DNA of 64,000 bases. It comes from Ignelater luminosus. Taxonomy: Eukaryota; Arthropoda; Insecta; Coleoptera; Elateridae. How positions within the stretch are numbered: position 1 is the first letter of the stretch; each line of letters opens with the position of its first letter. The stretch covers positions 1 through 64,000 of the forward strand of contig VTPC01004850.1 in NCBI GenBank assembly GCA_011009095.1, written 5' to 3'. A model generated the notes under the pieces. The model did not search any database. It was not told where the DNA came from and saw only the letters and a program-made list of their open reading frames with translations. Position numbers and translations under genes: made by a program. This document shows positions 12,201 through 25,870 of the stretch, one piece after another.

Positions 12201-14877
12201 GGTATTATTGGCAACTGGAAGATTTTATCATAAGTTTATTATCGTAACCACTACTGACTTGAAATAAAGATATCCGCAGCTGACAAATAAATCAAGAAAG
12301 ATTATAGGTAAGGTCTTTAGTTTTGATCGGTATTGACTGTATTTCCTCGATAGTTTTATGTCAGTTATGCTGATAGTTGCCAGAGTGTCAGAACAAGGTT
12401 GAGCATCAGAACGTCAAAAAACTAAAAATACTAGGGCTTTGGAAGTTCCATGGTGCCAACGTCGAATACCAGATCGGATAAATATTTAGCGTTCAGCACT
12501 TTCCCTTCCAAGTCTAAAACCAAGTACTTACACAGCATTTTTATTTATTTTGTTATTCTTCAATACTAGAAATGTCAAAAACATGTTTTCCCTTATTTGC
12601 ATCCTTTTGCTTACGTACTCTTCTTATCTAATTTACTCGAGTGTAGTAAGATCAGAAAATTTCTGTTTATTGGAATCATGTATTTTAAAGGACGGTCTTC
12701 TTTTAAACAATTTTGTCCTATGACCTCTAAAGATACCCGACCGTCCTCTTTCTTAAATTCGTTTATAATAATTTGCAAAGTAAAATTTCATTTTTCGTTA
12801 CCGCTCGACTTTTGCTTCCGCTTATTTCAAACTCAGTCACAATTAATCGACTTTGGTTCTGAACTATTGTAACTTTCCAGTTCGTGTACAGAATTCTTTT
12901 AAAAGGTTCAAGCCTGCTGATTACAAAACGTTATAACATTCAATAAGAAGATGCAACCAGTTTTTAACTATACTAGTACTCATTTCGCTGCAGGTTAGAA
13001 TTTAACCACATTTAATAATGTTTCTGGCAGTAGGGATTCTTAATGTGCCACTCATCAAGGTCACTATTTTACATTTCTGTCAAAAAATAATCTTTTTACC
13101 TTTTGAGTTGATAGCCGGATGCTTAACTATCAGTCACCTAGGCGCTTCAGAAAAGAAGAAAATTAAATGTCTTCTATTTTTATTTCAAGAATGTGGCAAC
13201 CCTAAAGGTCATGGAACAAAATGGAGAAAGCAGAACGTAATGCTTTACAGTATTGCCAAGATTTGATGCTTTGTCATTTAATAAATGAATCAAGCGAAAT
13301 CGGTACTAAGAGATCTACAGAACGCATCCAGCTTAATTTTAGAATTAATTAACTGACTAACTAAATAATAAATTAGAAATATCTATGAATTTGCGGTTTC
13401 TCTTATTAGAGTGACCAGCTTCATCCTCATGAAGAGTATTCAGAATGTAACGGTAGCCCAGAAAGAAAGATAACAAAAGAAATAATCTCATAAATCTGCT
13501 CTATCAAAAATAAGAATGAGCAACCTCAGAAAAAAAAAACAAATCTACAGAATCGACAAAAATAAAACAGATAGATTGTGGAATGTCGAAACCAGGCAAG
13601 AGGTTGTCCTAACAATGTTTAGGTTCCTAGGTATTATCGTATCTTGGGATTTCTTCATTTTTAAAGAAGATTTGTTCATGACAATGCAAACCAATCCAAA
13701 TTTTACAAAACGACAGTTTTAGAAAACTAGATAGTCATAATGGTCAGGTTTCTGCTTCATGTTTTCCGCAAAATCTGAAATCAAGTAGCTGACCAACTGC
13801 GATTTATACATACCAAAATTTACAGATGCATTTTTCCTCACACTTCTGCTTACTCCAATATCAAAGTTTTGCGTAATGGTTCAATTTGAAGACGAAACAG
13901 GGCGAGTTAAAAGGATTTATATAAACCTTGAACTTTAACATGATTTTAGACGTTTAAAACTAAAAGTTGCTTGTTTGGTATTAAACTGAATGCCAGGAGA
14001 ATTATAATAAAGAGTGACAATTGTCTTTATTTATCCCAAAGACACATATAAAAAATGTACATAGAAATTAAAATATCGAATTGGTTTTGTTCTTCCACTT
14101 GACCTCGGAGTAAAATAAAAAAACCATGATGGACTTCTTAGGCCTGAGAAATAAGTTTATACGTGAGCTACTGATTCATGTGAACATTTTTAAGTTTTTT
14201 TGTTGACATGGTTTTGTCATGTCGAACTGTTAAGAACTATTGGTATGATTAGCTTGAACTAAAACAATAGAAAAGAGGACAAGAGAACATGCACTAAATC
14301 GACTCGCTCGGAATTATTTCAATTAGTACCATATTTTTGGGGATAATTCTCTGGACAAGAACCAAGGACCGGAGGTTTTCTGGGTTGGGTTTACCAACTT
14401 TCCCTAGTGTTTTTACACGACTTCATCTCTAGCTAAACAGAGTTTATAGTCTATAACAGTCACTGCTGCTCCACAACAAAAATAATACCGAAAAGTTTGT
14501 CTGTAGGTAAAGACGGCACTGTTTAAAGTGGAGAATTTCAGTTTTGGAATTAATAGTAAGAAGGAACCACAAAGACTACCGTGTAATGTTAGGCAATTTA
14601 AAGAATTTCAGTATTGCAATAAATTATGGTTACAAAAAGATTTTATCACTTCATTAATTATATATTTTTTAATTGTGTACATTCCTGAATTTAGTTTGCG
14701 TAAAGATGGCTAAATACCACACTCAAAGAACATGAAGAAGTACCATTAGCTTAATCAAAGTAAATAATATTCATTTGTCTTAAGTTAAGAAGTGCAGTTT
14801 GTGTCATGGCGTTAATGCAAGCAAAATATTTTGTAACTTCGTTACACTAATTTTCTTAAAATTAATTTTGTAATTTA
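9211..14877. other. Intergenic DNA with an unclassified GC-richer block at 11.4-12.2 kb
   Basis: About 11420-12200 is GC-richer, with short plus-strand frames (11655-11849, 11854-12123) that match nothing I recognise, probably a worn transposon. A TCAAGGTCA monomer-type nuclear-receptor site lies at 13055-13063, likely by chance. Otherwise AT-rich, with no gene seen. Confidence 0.5.
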
Positions 14878-15277
14878 NNNNNNNNNNNNNNNNNNNNNNN
14901 NNNNNNNNNNNNNNNNNNNNNNNNNNNNNNNNNNNNNNNNNNNNNNNNNNNNNNNNNNNNNNNNNNNNNNNNNNNNNNNNNNNNNNNNNNNNNNNNNNNN
15001 NNNNNNNNNNNNNNNNNNNNNNNNNNNNNNNNNNNNNNNNNNNNNNNNNNNNNNNNNNNNNNNNNNNNNNNNNNNNNNNNNNNNNNNNNNNNNNNNNNNN
15101 NNNNNNNNNNNNNNNNNNNNNNNNNNNNNNNNNNNNNNNNNNNNNNNNNNNNNNNNNNNNNNNNNNNNNNNNNNNNNNNNNNNNNNNNNNNNNNNNNNNN
15201 NNNNNNNNNNNNNNNNNNNNNNNNNNNNNNNNNNNNNNNNNNNNNNNNNNNNNNNNNNNNNNNNNNNNNNNNNNNNN
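14878..15277. other. Assembly gap (400 N)
   Basis: A run of unknown bases. Any frame that crosses it is meaningless. Confidence 1.
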
Positions 15278-15465
15278 AGAGAGTTTATCAAAACATGGTG
15301 ATATGACAAATGTGCAATGAGACAGTTTAGAAATGAAGAATTGCAGTTGCCATGGTACAATATAGCAGCTTTGAATTACATCTCAATTCATCTTATGTTT
15401 CCAGTTTTGTATGACTTACTTATTTATTTTCAGATCCCATACGATATGTTCTGTAAATTTTTACA

Positions 15466-15705
15466 ATTGAAGCGGTCATTGTTAAAAAGGGATATGTTCC
15501 AAAAATCAAATTGATAGTAAAGTTAAAAAAACTGCCTAACCAAAAGAAAAGGAAATTTTTTTAAGACTTTAGTGATGACAGTTTTCTCCTGACTTTTCTA
15601 CAAATTGATTTTACCGCTTCTGTTAAAAAAAGAAAAGAAGTTACAAATTTTTTACAGCAATTTGAAATGTTGCACATACACCTTTTTAACAATGACCGCT
15701 TCAAT
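15466..15705. repeat. Inverted repeat with 25-base exact arms
   Basis: ATTGAAGCGGTCATTGTTAA, continuing AAAGG (15466-15490), recurs as an exact reverse complement at 15681-15705. Weaker similarity continues inward (CAAATTG...TAAA). It is probably a small MITE-like element, starting 188 bases after the assembly gap. Confidence 0.7.
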
Positions 15706-18700
15706 TTTAGATCGTTATTTGTACCCAAAGATATACTGACGAGGCAACACACAGATAAAACAGTTACACTGATCTTATTTCAAGACATATTTGTATTTTA
15801 GAAATAAAAATCGAAATTGGGTAAAAACAATTTTTTGAACTTTGTGCTGAAATCTGAAGGTATGTCAAGTGGATTCCATGATGACTTGTACTCATTCAAC
15901 TGTGCTAGAATCCCGACATAGTACTGTGTTCAGCAGTCAAGTTAACAGTCCTCAGGGGAGAATGATGAGCACAGGTATGCGTTCTAAAAAACTAATTACA
16001 TACTACCCCCCATATTTGGCTTAAGAAACTACAGATTTTTGTTTATTCTTGTTAATGTTATGCTATTGAATAGTAAAGTTAATAAATATGTAATCGAACC
16101 ACATAAAATTACATAAATTTATTTACAAGTAAAACTGGTTACTCAGTAGATAATTTCCATTCGAAATTCTTGAAAGTTTTTTCCTTCTATAGTTATTTGG
16201 AATTAGTAATTAAAAACAATTTTACCCTTTTTACAGCGCGATATTTTTTTCCCAACTCAACATTAAATTATATTCTTTTTATTGGGGTTGCCAAAAATGT
16301 TTCATAATTTCGTTCTGTACACATTTACCGCCGTCGTAAAACAGTGAAGTTGGGAAACTCTTATTACTCACATTTAATTTTTGCGTTGTATTTTCACAAG
16401 TTTAACGAGAAGCTGGCAGAGTAATACAGCACGAAGTAATTTTCTGATTTTAATCTCTTTACGTGATAATTAATGTAAAGTTTAAAGAGGGTTAGTAGTT
16501 ATTATCAGTAATCTGCCGTTGATGAAACATCCCCGAAGGATGCAACTCTTTTTAATAAAAAGTGAAAGCGAGCACGACCACGTTATTATTATTATTCTAC
16601 GTTTATTGTAAATAAGTATAAATTGCTTATTACGTAAGAGAAATATATTTATTGAATGTAAAATTAAATAAAAATACCCAGTTTGCAAAAGTAGCTTCCA
16701 GGTAAAATATTTATGAGCCCAATTTTATATGCAACTCGCTTGTAATCTCTTAAGCGTCATTGTTGAGAATACTAAATGCCTAATTATTTTACGTTGATAT
16801 TAAAAATATGAAGAGTACCTACAAAATACAAATTTGCTCGTAGTAGAACTTTGATAATCTTGAATGAAGATCTAAATTATGCAGAATATGCAACAAGGCA
16901 TAGTCTTGCCAAAACAAATTGTAGTAAAATGGAATTCACGCTAAATTATAGTTCCTTTCATTATCTAATAGCATCATTTAGCAATTTAACGTTTTACATT
17001 TTATTTGCACTTACTATCGTAAACCAACGAGAAATGAACCTGTACATTTCCATGTGTAAATTGTGTCAACAACTATGTCATACCAGTAGTAGTAGGTTGA
17101 TTACTAGTTTGTAGAAGTGCACAGTTTTTATTTTTTTATAAATAATAAAAACCTGAAATAGAAACAACGTTCACAGTAATCTAATTGAAATTTATTTTTG
17201 TAAATCCAACAAAAAATACAAATACAATTTTATAATTAACATTAAGGTCTTTGTTATTATGATTACAGTAACACATAAAAATAAATACACCTATCATTTG
17301 ACCTGTTCCGCATGAATTTAAAAAAATACTTTTCGCAAGCCAACAGGTTGACGAAGTAAAAGAAAGTTGTCCGGTGCCTTGCATTACGAAATTTGCAACT
17401 TGATATGCCGTTCGTATACAACGTAGCTCTTAACGATAACGAATAAAAAAATATATTGCATAATAACTTTTAAAACGGTTTATTAAAATTTCGTATGAGT
17501 CGTGTGTTTCCTGCACAAACATTTTTATTACTTGGTTGGTATAAAATGTTAAGATATTGATAAATGCTTGCGATTGATGGATTGATTATTCCGCGTTTAA
17601 CTTTCTTTAGTTTTATAATATGCAAAATAAATTATTCATTAAATAATAATATTGACGTTTCTTTAGAAATTTTAAATTTTGATGTATCATTCCCTAGAAG
17701 AATTTATTTTAATTAAATCTTCCCACACTGATAATTTAAGTATTTCTGATAGCTAGTTATAGCATTGGTTATGAATATCAACGTTAATCAAAACAGATCA
17801 TACAATAAGATAGATAAATAATAGTTATTTGTGCATCTAGAGAGTAAAGTAACGTTTTAATCCCAAAATTCCGAAAGGAAGGATTACAAACTGCTTTACC
17901 GTGATGTATACAGAATTTTTCTTACAACCGTCAATTTTTTAAATTGTTTAATATTTTTTCTTTAAATCAGGTATGTAAATTGATTTTATATTCGGTCGTC
18001 AAAAGAGAATATTATACGATGTATTGCCCATCTTACGCAGCTTACCCAAAAATTGTTTAGTCAGATAATAAAAACCATTGTTAGTAAAAATCAACTCTTG
18101 AGAAATCTCGATTATTTAAATTCAACAATAATAGAACCCTATTCGGCTTCATCTGTTTAGGTTACATTATTACATCGTAAACATTTGACCAGCAATAAAC
18201 AAATCAGCAAGAAATAAAATAGAAAAGGAGCAAAATGAAACTTCATGGGCAAGACGTCATCGGTTTCTATGAGAAATACTGACTCCAAAAACTAAATCTA
18301 CCATACCGTTTCTAGTATAAAGGAAGGTAATAGCAAAACTGACAAGTTGTTACTACTGTTCATATTGCTATAGCAGATGGGTTTCTTTTGTTTTAAATTT
18401 GAACAGACTAAATCAACTGAAATCATTTCATCCAGTTCGAAGAAATTTTTGTTTTGGAAATCTCCAAATTATCCAAGTTCAAAGTTTGATAGTCTGGAAT
18501 TTATTATCCAAATATCCCGAATATAATTACCTTGGTTTTCGACTCTCATTTATTTCTAATACAAACTAACTGCTGATAATCATTTATAATCATATTTCTA
18601 TTATTTCTTGGTTTTTTGCGCTTAGTCTTCCTTGTCCAAAACATCTTATAGTGCAAGTCAAGTAAGAAGATAGTTTGCTCAAATTCTTATTTTGCCTTTT

Positions 18701-18885
18701 CCATGGCATTAATTAACTTTGCAACTTAAGTAGTTAGATCTCTCGACTTCTGCCCAAATATGCGTAGTTTAAAATGTGCATAATATGATTACGATTAGTT
18801 TAGTTTGCGAAATTCTGAAACGACTTTTGTAGCAGGGACGTCATCTGCGTATTTTGAATAGCAACTTACTATAGCGCGTTTTTAT

Positions 18886-19105
18886 ATTATAGAATTCAGA
18901 GCAGGCCTTACTATGATATGTTTTGTAACAGTGTACTTTGAAGTTCACTAAAAGCTACTAAATATATATTTATAGGTTAACAAAACATAAGATGTCAATA
19001 TATGTAGTGATTTTTGGTTTTTAGGTTGTAAACTTGAATTTCCCGTTTGTTTGTTGTACACTGCAAAAATATGGTAAAATCAAAACCTGCTCTGAATTCT
19101 ATAAT
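18886..19105. mobile_element. Small inverted-repeat element (MITE), about 220 bases
   Basis: A 20-base sequence beginning ATTATAGAATTC at 18886 recurs as an exact reverse complement ending at 19105. Similarity continues more weakly inward (ATATGTTTTGTAACAGTGTAC against ATATTTTTGCAGTGTACA). There is no coding capacity. The target duplication is not clear; TA is possible. Confidence 0.7.
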
Positions 19106-19253
19106 AAAAAAAAAGACTAGAAATTTGATTAATTTCGGATGCGGTTATAGACCGTATTAGACGTTATTCCTTTTCATGCCAAAAACAAATACCACACTTT
19201 TTCTGTATTTTGCTTAAGTTATCATTGTTTTGAACTTATTTGTTTAATTTTCA

Positions 19254-19990
19254 AATGTCACCAGCAGATCCTTAGAATTTTCTTTGGTCCTCTGCAGCAA
19301 TATTGCCGAAGTTTGCACCCAAATCATAACACTAAAAGCATGAACATGCAAAGTTTTCTAAAACTACAGCTAGAAGCTTTTACACGGTGTAGGTTTTTAA
19401 GTCGAACCTCTGAACAGCTCTACCTAAAGTTTAGGTTAGAACCCGATTGAGCTGAATTTTGAAATGGGTTTAGGTCTGATAGATTTTTCAGGACTTTTGA
19501 GTTCGTCAAATTTCTAAGGTTGGTCTGACTTCTTAAGACGATGATGTTTTTAGATCACGCGTTGCATCGTGTTATAACCAAAAACATTGTTATGTCAGTT
19601 AAGTAATTGACAATTTAAGATTTTGCAAAGTGGGAAGTTTGTGCAATAGACCCCGACAATGACAATGTCAGCGAGTACTTAGATTTATTTTTCTTTGGTT
19701 CTCTAAAACAGTATTGCACAAACTACGTTTGGAAGGATATTGATGTTCCTCAAATCTTCACATCAAAAACATGAACACTTTTTAGGAAGTTGCTATAGAA
19801 TTGAAACAATGTACCTGGCGCTGTAGAAGTCTATATAGGGGTAAGTTTTTAAGTCGAATCTCTAAACAGCCCTGCTAAGGTTTACATTTGAACCGAATTT
19901 TGAATCTGATGAATTCTTTGGTATGGAACTTTCTAGTTGGTTGAGGTTAGTTGAGTCGATCTGACTTATTGATTTATTTCTTTTTTGTTG
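19254..19990. repeat. Diverged direct duplication, unit about 410 bases
   Basis: The segment from 19254 (AATGTCACCAGCAG...TTTCTTTGGTCCTCT) recurs from 19663 (AATGTCAGCGAGTA...TTTCTTTGGTTCTCT). Later shared phrases keep the same spacing: CATGAACA, GTTTTTAAGTCGAA and CCTCTGAACAGC against TCTCTAAACAGC. There are two copies, substantially diverged, with no coding frame. Confidence 0.6.
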
Positions 19991-22900
19991 TTGTTGAGTT
20001 TTCACGTAGTTTGGAGTTTTTTCCTTTACTAGCAGCTATTTTTTTCTTAAAGAAACCTTGGAAATATCAGAGGCAATTTTGTACCTGATTCTGTCTTGGA
20101 TTCTAATAAATTTTGAACATTAACATGGAGAAGGTAGGCATTACAAATTAAGTTTGAGACCAGCAAATCACGATTGAACTAGGCAAACTCTTTGAACTAC
20201 ACGGTTTTTTGATCTTGAGATGCGGTATTCATTGTTTTGGATTGTATCAATGATTGTAACGATGTTGACACGTAGAAGATTCTACAATTGAAACTAACTT
20301 TGTGTAATCTCCGTCTTTATGGGCACATTTCAGGTTTTTCCATTTGACTGAACGTTTTGGGGCGTTTGGGCTTTTTGTGTCTTTGAACTATTATTAAAAA
20401 GGTAGTGTTCTAAAGGTATAGAAGTAGTTGATGTCTGTTCTGGACACTTAGAGAATATACATAAATTATTTTGACAAAGTCTAGGAATTTAATGTAGTTA
20501 TCTCGGGATATGATAGTTCACATTCATAAGGAAGAATACAAAAAAGTTGCAATGTTAAACAAAGATCTCTCTAATTAATGAAAATGCAAAATTCGAAAGG
20601 AAGAGATCATCAAACATGTTAAGAATAAAAAAATCAACTAATTAGCAGTCATGCCTTCAATACGTTGTTTCCTATGGTGAAATTTCCAGCAAAAATCTTA
20701 ATTTCAGTTTTCTTATTTAGTGCGTAAGTACCTTTTCTAATATCACTCTTGTAAGAAATGGAGAAATAAAACAATATAAGAGCGGTAAAAGTAAAATTAT
20801 TAATACCATTTTTCAGCAATTAAAATTACCCCGAAATCTCAAGAAATAATACACTAACTCATATGTTGATATAAATGTTACATAACGTTGATGTAATCGA
20901 TATGTTGATCTGACCTTTTCAAGTGCACGTTGTGCTTACATTTTCTGCAGGGTTATTGGAGCTGCAAGCCGTTGGCATACTATATTGATTTTTTGATTGA
21001 GTTTTAATTAATTAATGAGTAAATATTGAGATTATTAGACGTTACTCGTATATTTACGTTGCCTTATATTTATTCTAGTTTGTCGTCTACTCCAAACAAG
21101 CTTTAATATTAAGCATGTTTTTCGTACTTATTTGTTTTAATAAAATTCAAATTATACGTTACTCGAATTGTAGCTATAATTGATGTTTCAACTTTTAATG
21201 AGTTTATTAGCTTTTATTGCGATTAATTAATAAAGTCAACTTTTAACTCTTTTCTTTAATAGCAAGTTTGGGTAAAAAAGCTCATAATTCCAGTTCTTTC
21301 TAGTTTTCAAGAATGAATAATTAATCTAACTGAATTCACACAAAAACAATAAGATAAAGTAAAAAACTCGATAAGATATGCTTGCATACTATAACAAATT
21401 GTTTTAACTTTTTCTAACAAAGCAATTTAGAAGAATATTTCAACGTTGTTTATTACGAATTAGACATTTTTATGGCGCTTAATTTCTATACAGGTGGGTT
21501 ATTAAAAGGTGGTTTGGCACTTGTTTAAAAAAATACTTTATACTCCAAAACTGGAACGTCCCACGGATATTCTTAACCATATACAGAAGCTCTAAAAATT
21601 TGCCGTTGGCTGTAATTGTAATGCGAAAAATTCCGAGCCTCTACGAGTTTTAGTAGGTCAAAATGCCGCTAGACAGGATAATGTAACCTGTCGAACGGAA
21701 CTCAAGTTTGAGCTATAGTTTGAAACATTCAAACTAAAAAGAATTGCTATAATACGCATTGTGTTATTCTTATTATTATCTAATTTATTATTCTACACCT
21801 GTTTAACATTTTTTTACTAAAACGAGTTTTCTTTTTTTTAAAATGAATTTAAACAGAAACTAATTGTTAGCTAGTTTAGTCTAATTAAAGGGATTAATCA
21901 TTATCTTAGTCATATTTTTGCTCAGGTTGTTGTAAATTATAAGCTGAGCTATGAAAAACGTGCTTGAAATTGTGAAAAAAATTGCACGCTTTTGCATGAT
22001 TAACAGTTGAAAACTGAATAGGTAACTAACTTTATGGTAAAAATAAATGAACTTTGCTGAGAATAGTTAATTTCAATATCAGGACTTGTGTAACTGGACA
22101 GAAAACAATGCAAGAATATTTCAAATTACTTTCTAGAAGAAATAAAAATTCATTGTAGTTTCGTTCGTCTATTTATATTACAATATTTGAGAATAACATT
22201 GCATACTAATGCTATACAAGGGTGAGTAAAGAAGTATTAATAAACATAACGAATTTCTCAACTTACTCAGTAATCACTATCAACATGACTTCGTATCTCG
22301 TGTTTTTTTACAATTAATTTTACAAACTTATAAAGCTAGATCAAACAATTCTTCAAACTTTATTTGAAACGTAAACGCTTCAAAGTTTTTATCTATAAAA
22401 ATCTCTCCAATAAAATGAAAACTAATGTTGTGCGTGCCAGACAATTTCTCTTTTGAAGTAAGAAGGAACAGAAAGAATCCTTTCTAAGGATCAAACTATC
22501 AACCGTAAAAAAGGTTACATTGCTACTACTACAAAGCATTTTTTATTGAAAGGAAAAATAAATTAAAGGAATTTATTTCTTTTGTAAAAAACTCGCTGTT
22601 AAGTTAGCAAAAATAGGTTATTGATTAGCTTATTTAAGTAAAATCTACACAGTAGCAAGTCTTCCATTATTGACGTTTAAATAAAATCGGAAATAATAAA
22701 AAGCGAATTATTTAAGAAGAAAAGTTCCAGAGAAGTAAAAATGAAAAATTATGGAATTCCTTTGGATTACTGTATAAAGTTTAGAAAGTTTATTATTAGG
22801 TTAATGCTTTTAATGCAATCATAAATTTTGCAAAATCGGTGGAAATTCCTTGAGTTTCCTTTAAACTTCTTGAACTCCTGTTGCGTACTTAAATTACAAT

Positions 22901-23375
22901 GCAATGTATGAATACTGCGACAGTGGTCTTCACGAATTTACTTGTTTCTGTTCTTCAGAATTCTTCGTTCTGAGTCAGATTATCATTGCTTAAGCATGTT
23001 TGGTCATTCTGTACCATAATTTTCCCATACTAGAGTTAAAAATAATTAGTTTGTCAGTGCTTGCTCAAAAAATTCTTACTTTAGTTCTATATAAGTTTTG
23101 CTTCTATTTCTTCGACTAGTTTAGAAGATTCTACTTGCCTGAACCTATTCAGTAGATAGATGAGGAGAACCAACTCTAGATTTCTCTTTGACAGGGAGTT
23201 ATTTTTGAAAAAAGTCTTTAATAATTTCTCGTTGGGTATCACACCTCTCTTCTTCTTCTTCTTCACTTTGTTTTTTCTCTACGTCCCGTACTTCGATTGT
23301 CTTTTTAGTGTCTGCGTTTCTGTTGTGCTTGTTTTTCCTTTAACCATCGTTTTGCTTGTATAGATCAGCATAGGT

Positions 23376-23394
23376 CTTCCCGTCGTACGGGAAG
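23376..23394. repeat. Short perfect hairpin
   Basis: CTTCCCGT-CGT-ACGGGAAG: an 8-base perfect stem with a 3-base loop, GC-rich against AT-rich flanks. Possibly part of a transposon end; function unknown. Confidence 0.5.
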
Positions 23395-24094
23395 TGTTAT
23401 TCTATTTCTAATTTACATCTCCTTCGTTTGGTTTTGTATCTGTTGTTGACATTTCCATATCATATTGCTTTGTGATATTGTTAAGATTATTTAGTACAAC
23501 AATCGAGGACATGAGGTTTGCATCTTCAAGCTAGAAATAAAAAAATAATAATAATTTCTTGTTGAAGGGTATACGTAAATATGTCAGTTGTCTAGATATC
23601 AGGCAAACCCTCTGACTTGGTTTGCACATTGAGTTACCATCGTTTTCTGTCTATTTTTCTGTTTTGCCTATGTTGTGGTCTTCTGTACTATTGCAGTCGC
23701 TTAGGTTTTCTTCTTTCCGTCTACTTTTGAGGAAGCTCCTAATTATACCAGGCAAACTATTTGCTTCATCATAATTTGATTCTGATGCTGTGAACAGCTT
23801 CGTTATTGTTTTTTGACCAAATTATACTAAGTAGCCTTTGCTCTTATTTTTCTATTTAAAAGGAATGTTTTGGAAAATATAGTTATGTCCCAATTAATAA
23901 TTAGTTTCCTAGATTTGTCGTATAGAAAGATCTGGTCTCAACTATTATACCAATGGTAGCTCGGGGGAGCTTTTGGTTTCACAAGATCAGCTGTGTGTGC
24001 TGTAGTGGACGGAACTTTGATGGTTTCGCGTTGTCCCTTTGAAGATTGCACTTAATTTAAAAGCAAAAGAATTATAAGAACTTCCTTTTATATT

Positions 24095-24215
24095 TCGTTA
24101 TGTTTTATTTTTTGATTTCTTTTTGTTTGCTTTTTCTTATTTTTTTTATTTTCTTATTCTTATATTTATTTATTCTTATTTTATTATTTATTTATTTATT
24201 TATTTCATTTCATTT
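24095..24215. repeat. T-rich low-complexity tract with TTTA units
   Basis: A TTTTATTTATT-type run including several TTTA tandem units. It yields a spurious hydrophobic Phe/Leu-rich frame on the plus strand. Confidence 0.85.
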
Positions 24216-25209
24216 GATCCTTTCTCTTTGTTGGATTTCGTTTGGTTTATTTGAAATGAAAGGGAGGTTCGAGTTGAGAAAGAGAGAGTTTGAGGAGGAG
24301 GCTGTTGTTGCTGGAGCTGGGTACTGCTGGTTGCTGCTTCTTCTGGAGTCTGCTGGCTGAGTGGACTTGGTGAACTTACTGGAGAGACAAAATTTATTTG
24401 TTACTGGAGGGAGGGAGTTCTGACAGCAAGCAGGTTGAGTGAATTGGGACTAACTGATGTGATAAACGTTAAAAAGCCCCCCGAAAACGGCCGATTGTAT
24501 AAGAATTGTTCTTCTCTTCAATCTTAAATGGTAAAATGACCGGGAAGTATAAGCAAAAGAACGTGCAGCAATTACTTAGTGGTGACTAGTAGTTGGGAGG
24601 GCAGCAGGCACGAAGCAAACAGTAGCGTAACCCCCGGCGGCTGGAGGAGGAAAAATGCGCCAAAGACCGTGGTGATGGTAGTGATGGAATGGTATACGAG
24701 ATTACCCATCTGTCCAAGTATTAATTTAAGTCGAAAGTAGTCATTCTGCATTGAAGGACATTTAACCAACGATGCAAACAATGATGGCAGAGCTTGAATC
24801 GCAAAGTAATAATTTAATAGAAAAGAAAGAAGAAGGAGTGGTGGTCTGAACAACGATGATAAAAAACTGTTGATAATGGTCTTTTCTGCGATGAACCTAG
24901 AACAGAAAGGTAGCAAAAACGTATCGAAACATTGGGTGTGTTGGGGTGATTGCAAAAAAGAGAGCTATTAGTGGTAGATCGGTAGTGAGGATTTCAATTT
25001 GCGTTTTGCGGTTCTTGACTGAATTGTAGTGTAAGTGCTCAATATTTCGATTGCAGTTGAGAACGATGACTTGGTGGACATATCGGCATTGGAGGGACGG
25101 TGCTCGAACTAAACATATAGACAAAGTCTTACACTTTCGTCATCTCAAATTCTTATATTAGCAGCAAGAGAATTTTGTTTCGTTACCGTACGTGAATGCA
25201 CGGCGGGGC

Positions 25210-25870
25210 TCCACCAGCTCATGGGAGCAGAATCATTCCATAACGTTTATGCCGGTGGTGAACGGGTTTTGCCCTAGTCTCTCAACCTACTGAAGAGAAA
25301 CATGGCGGACTGCTCGATGAAGTCCTGTTTACTGATTGGCACGGCGTCATTGTCATTCCCGCATCGAATGCCACCTATAGGACCTTGTTCTGGATGACCG
25401 TAGCTCTTTCAAGTGTGTAGTTGTTACATACCTTTCAGACCTGCGTATATCATAGTCAGACGAAAAATTTCCGTGTATAACCTCAGTTTGTGCTCGAGTG
25501 AGAGTTTGCTGTGTCGGTTTGACAAAGGATACAGCCGAACTGAGATCTGCTTTGCACGAGTCACATCTAGACATTTGGTTTCCACCCTTCAGGGAATCGG
25601 ACGAACAAACATGGTGACATCGCCGTAGAAACGATGGTGTCGACTAGTCAGACAGTCATGGTGCTCTTGTTCACATTGCTTTCAATCCTCCAGGCTCGAA
25701 ATCACACCTCGGACGGTGCCACGGAGCTGATTAACATAGCGGTGTCATCTACCTACAGAGCGAGTTTCGTATGGGGTGACCTGGAGAGATCTCTGACATA
25801 GATACTGAAGAGCATCGGATAAAGGGAGGACGGTACGATCATACGAGGTGGCTTTTTATTACCTCGTGAC
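25210..25870 (-). pseudogene. Decayed jockey-like LINE reverse transcriptase
   Basis: On the minus strand, codons around 25700-25830 read LYPMLFSIYVRDLSRSPHTKLAL, then a stop, then VDDTAMLISS. This matches the palm of jockey-clade reverse transcriptases (LSPLLFNIY...LALYADDTA). The catalytic YADD is damaged: Tyr is now TAG and Ala is Val, with the two aspartates at 25744-25749 kept. Further downstream on the same strand, VIQNKVL (about 25370-25395) fits the jockey C-terminal region. Several stops and shifts break the frame. The local GC content is higher than in the surroundings. It is a dead fragment with no clear ends. Confidence 0.8.

Larger units (their letters stand above)
15706..25209. 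other. Long intergenic stretch, repeats only
   Basis: Apart from the MITE at 18.9 kb, the duplication at 19.3-20.0 kb and the low-complexity tract at 24.1 kb, I see no gene. About 24480-25130 is GC-richer, with a hydrophobic minus-strand frame (24572-24955) that resembles no family I can name. It may belong to the adjacent LINE region. Confidence 0.5.

Noticed and set aside
13055-13063. TCAAGGTCA as an FTZ-F1 or ERR binding site
   Set aside because: A 9-base motif is expected by chance in 64 kb, and it is 24 kb from the Hr3 coding start with no supporting cluster.
14875-15360. 161-codon minus-strand frame
   Set aside because: Almost all of it is the run of N; it has no meaning.
24572-24955. 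127-codon hydrophobic minus-strand frame that could suggest a membrane receptor
   Set aside because: No receptor motif, no splice structure and a low-complexity leucine/phenylalanine content; probably chance in GC-richer repeat DNA.
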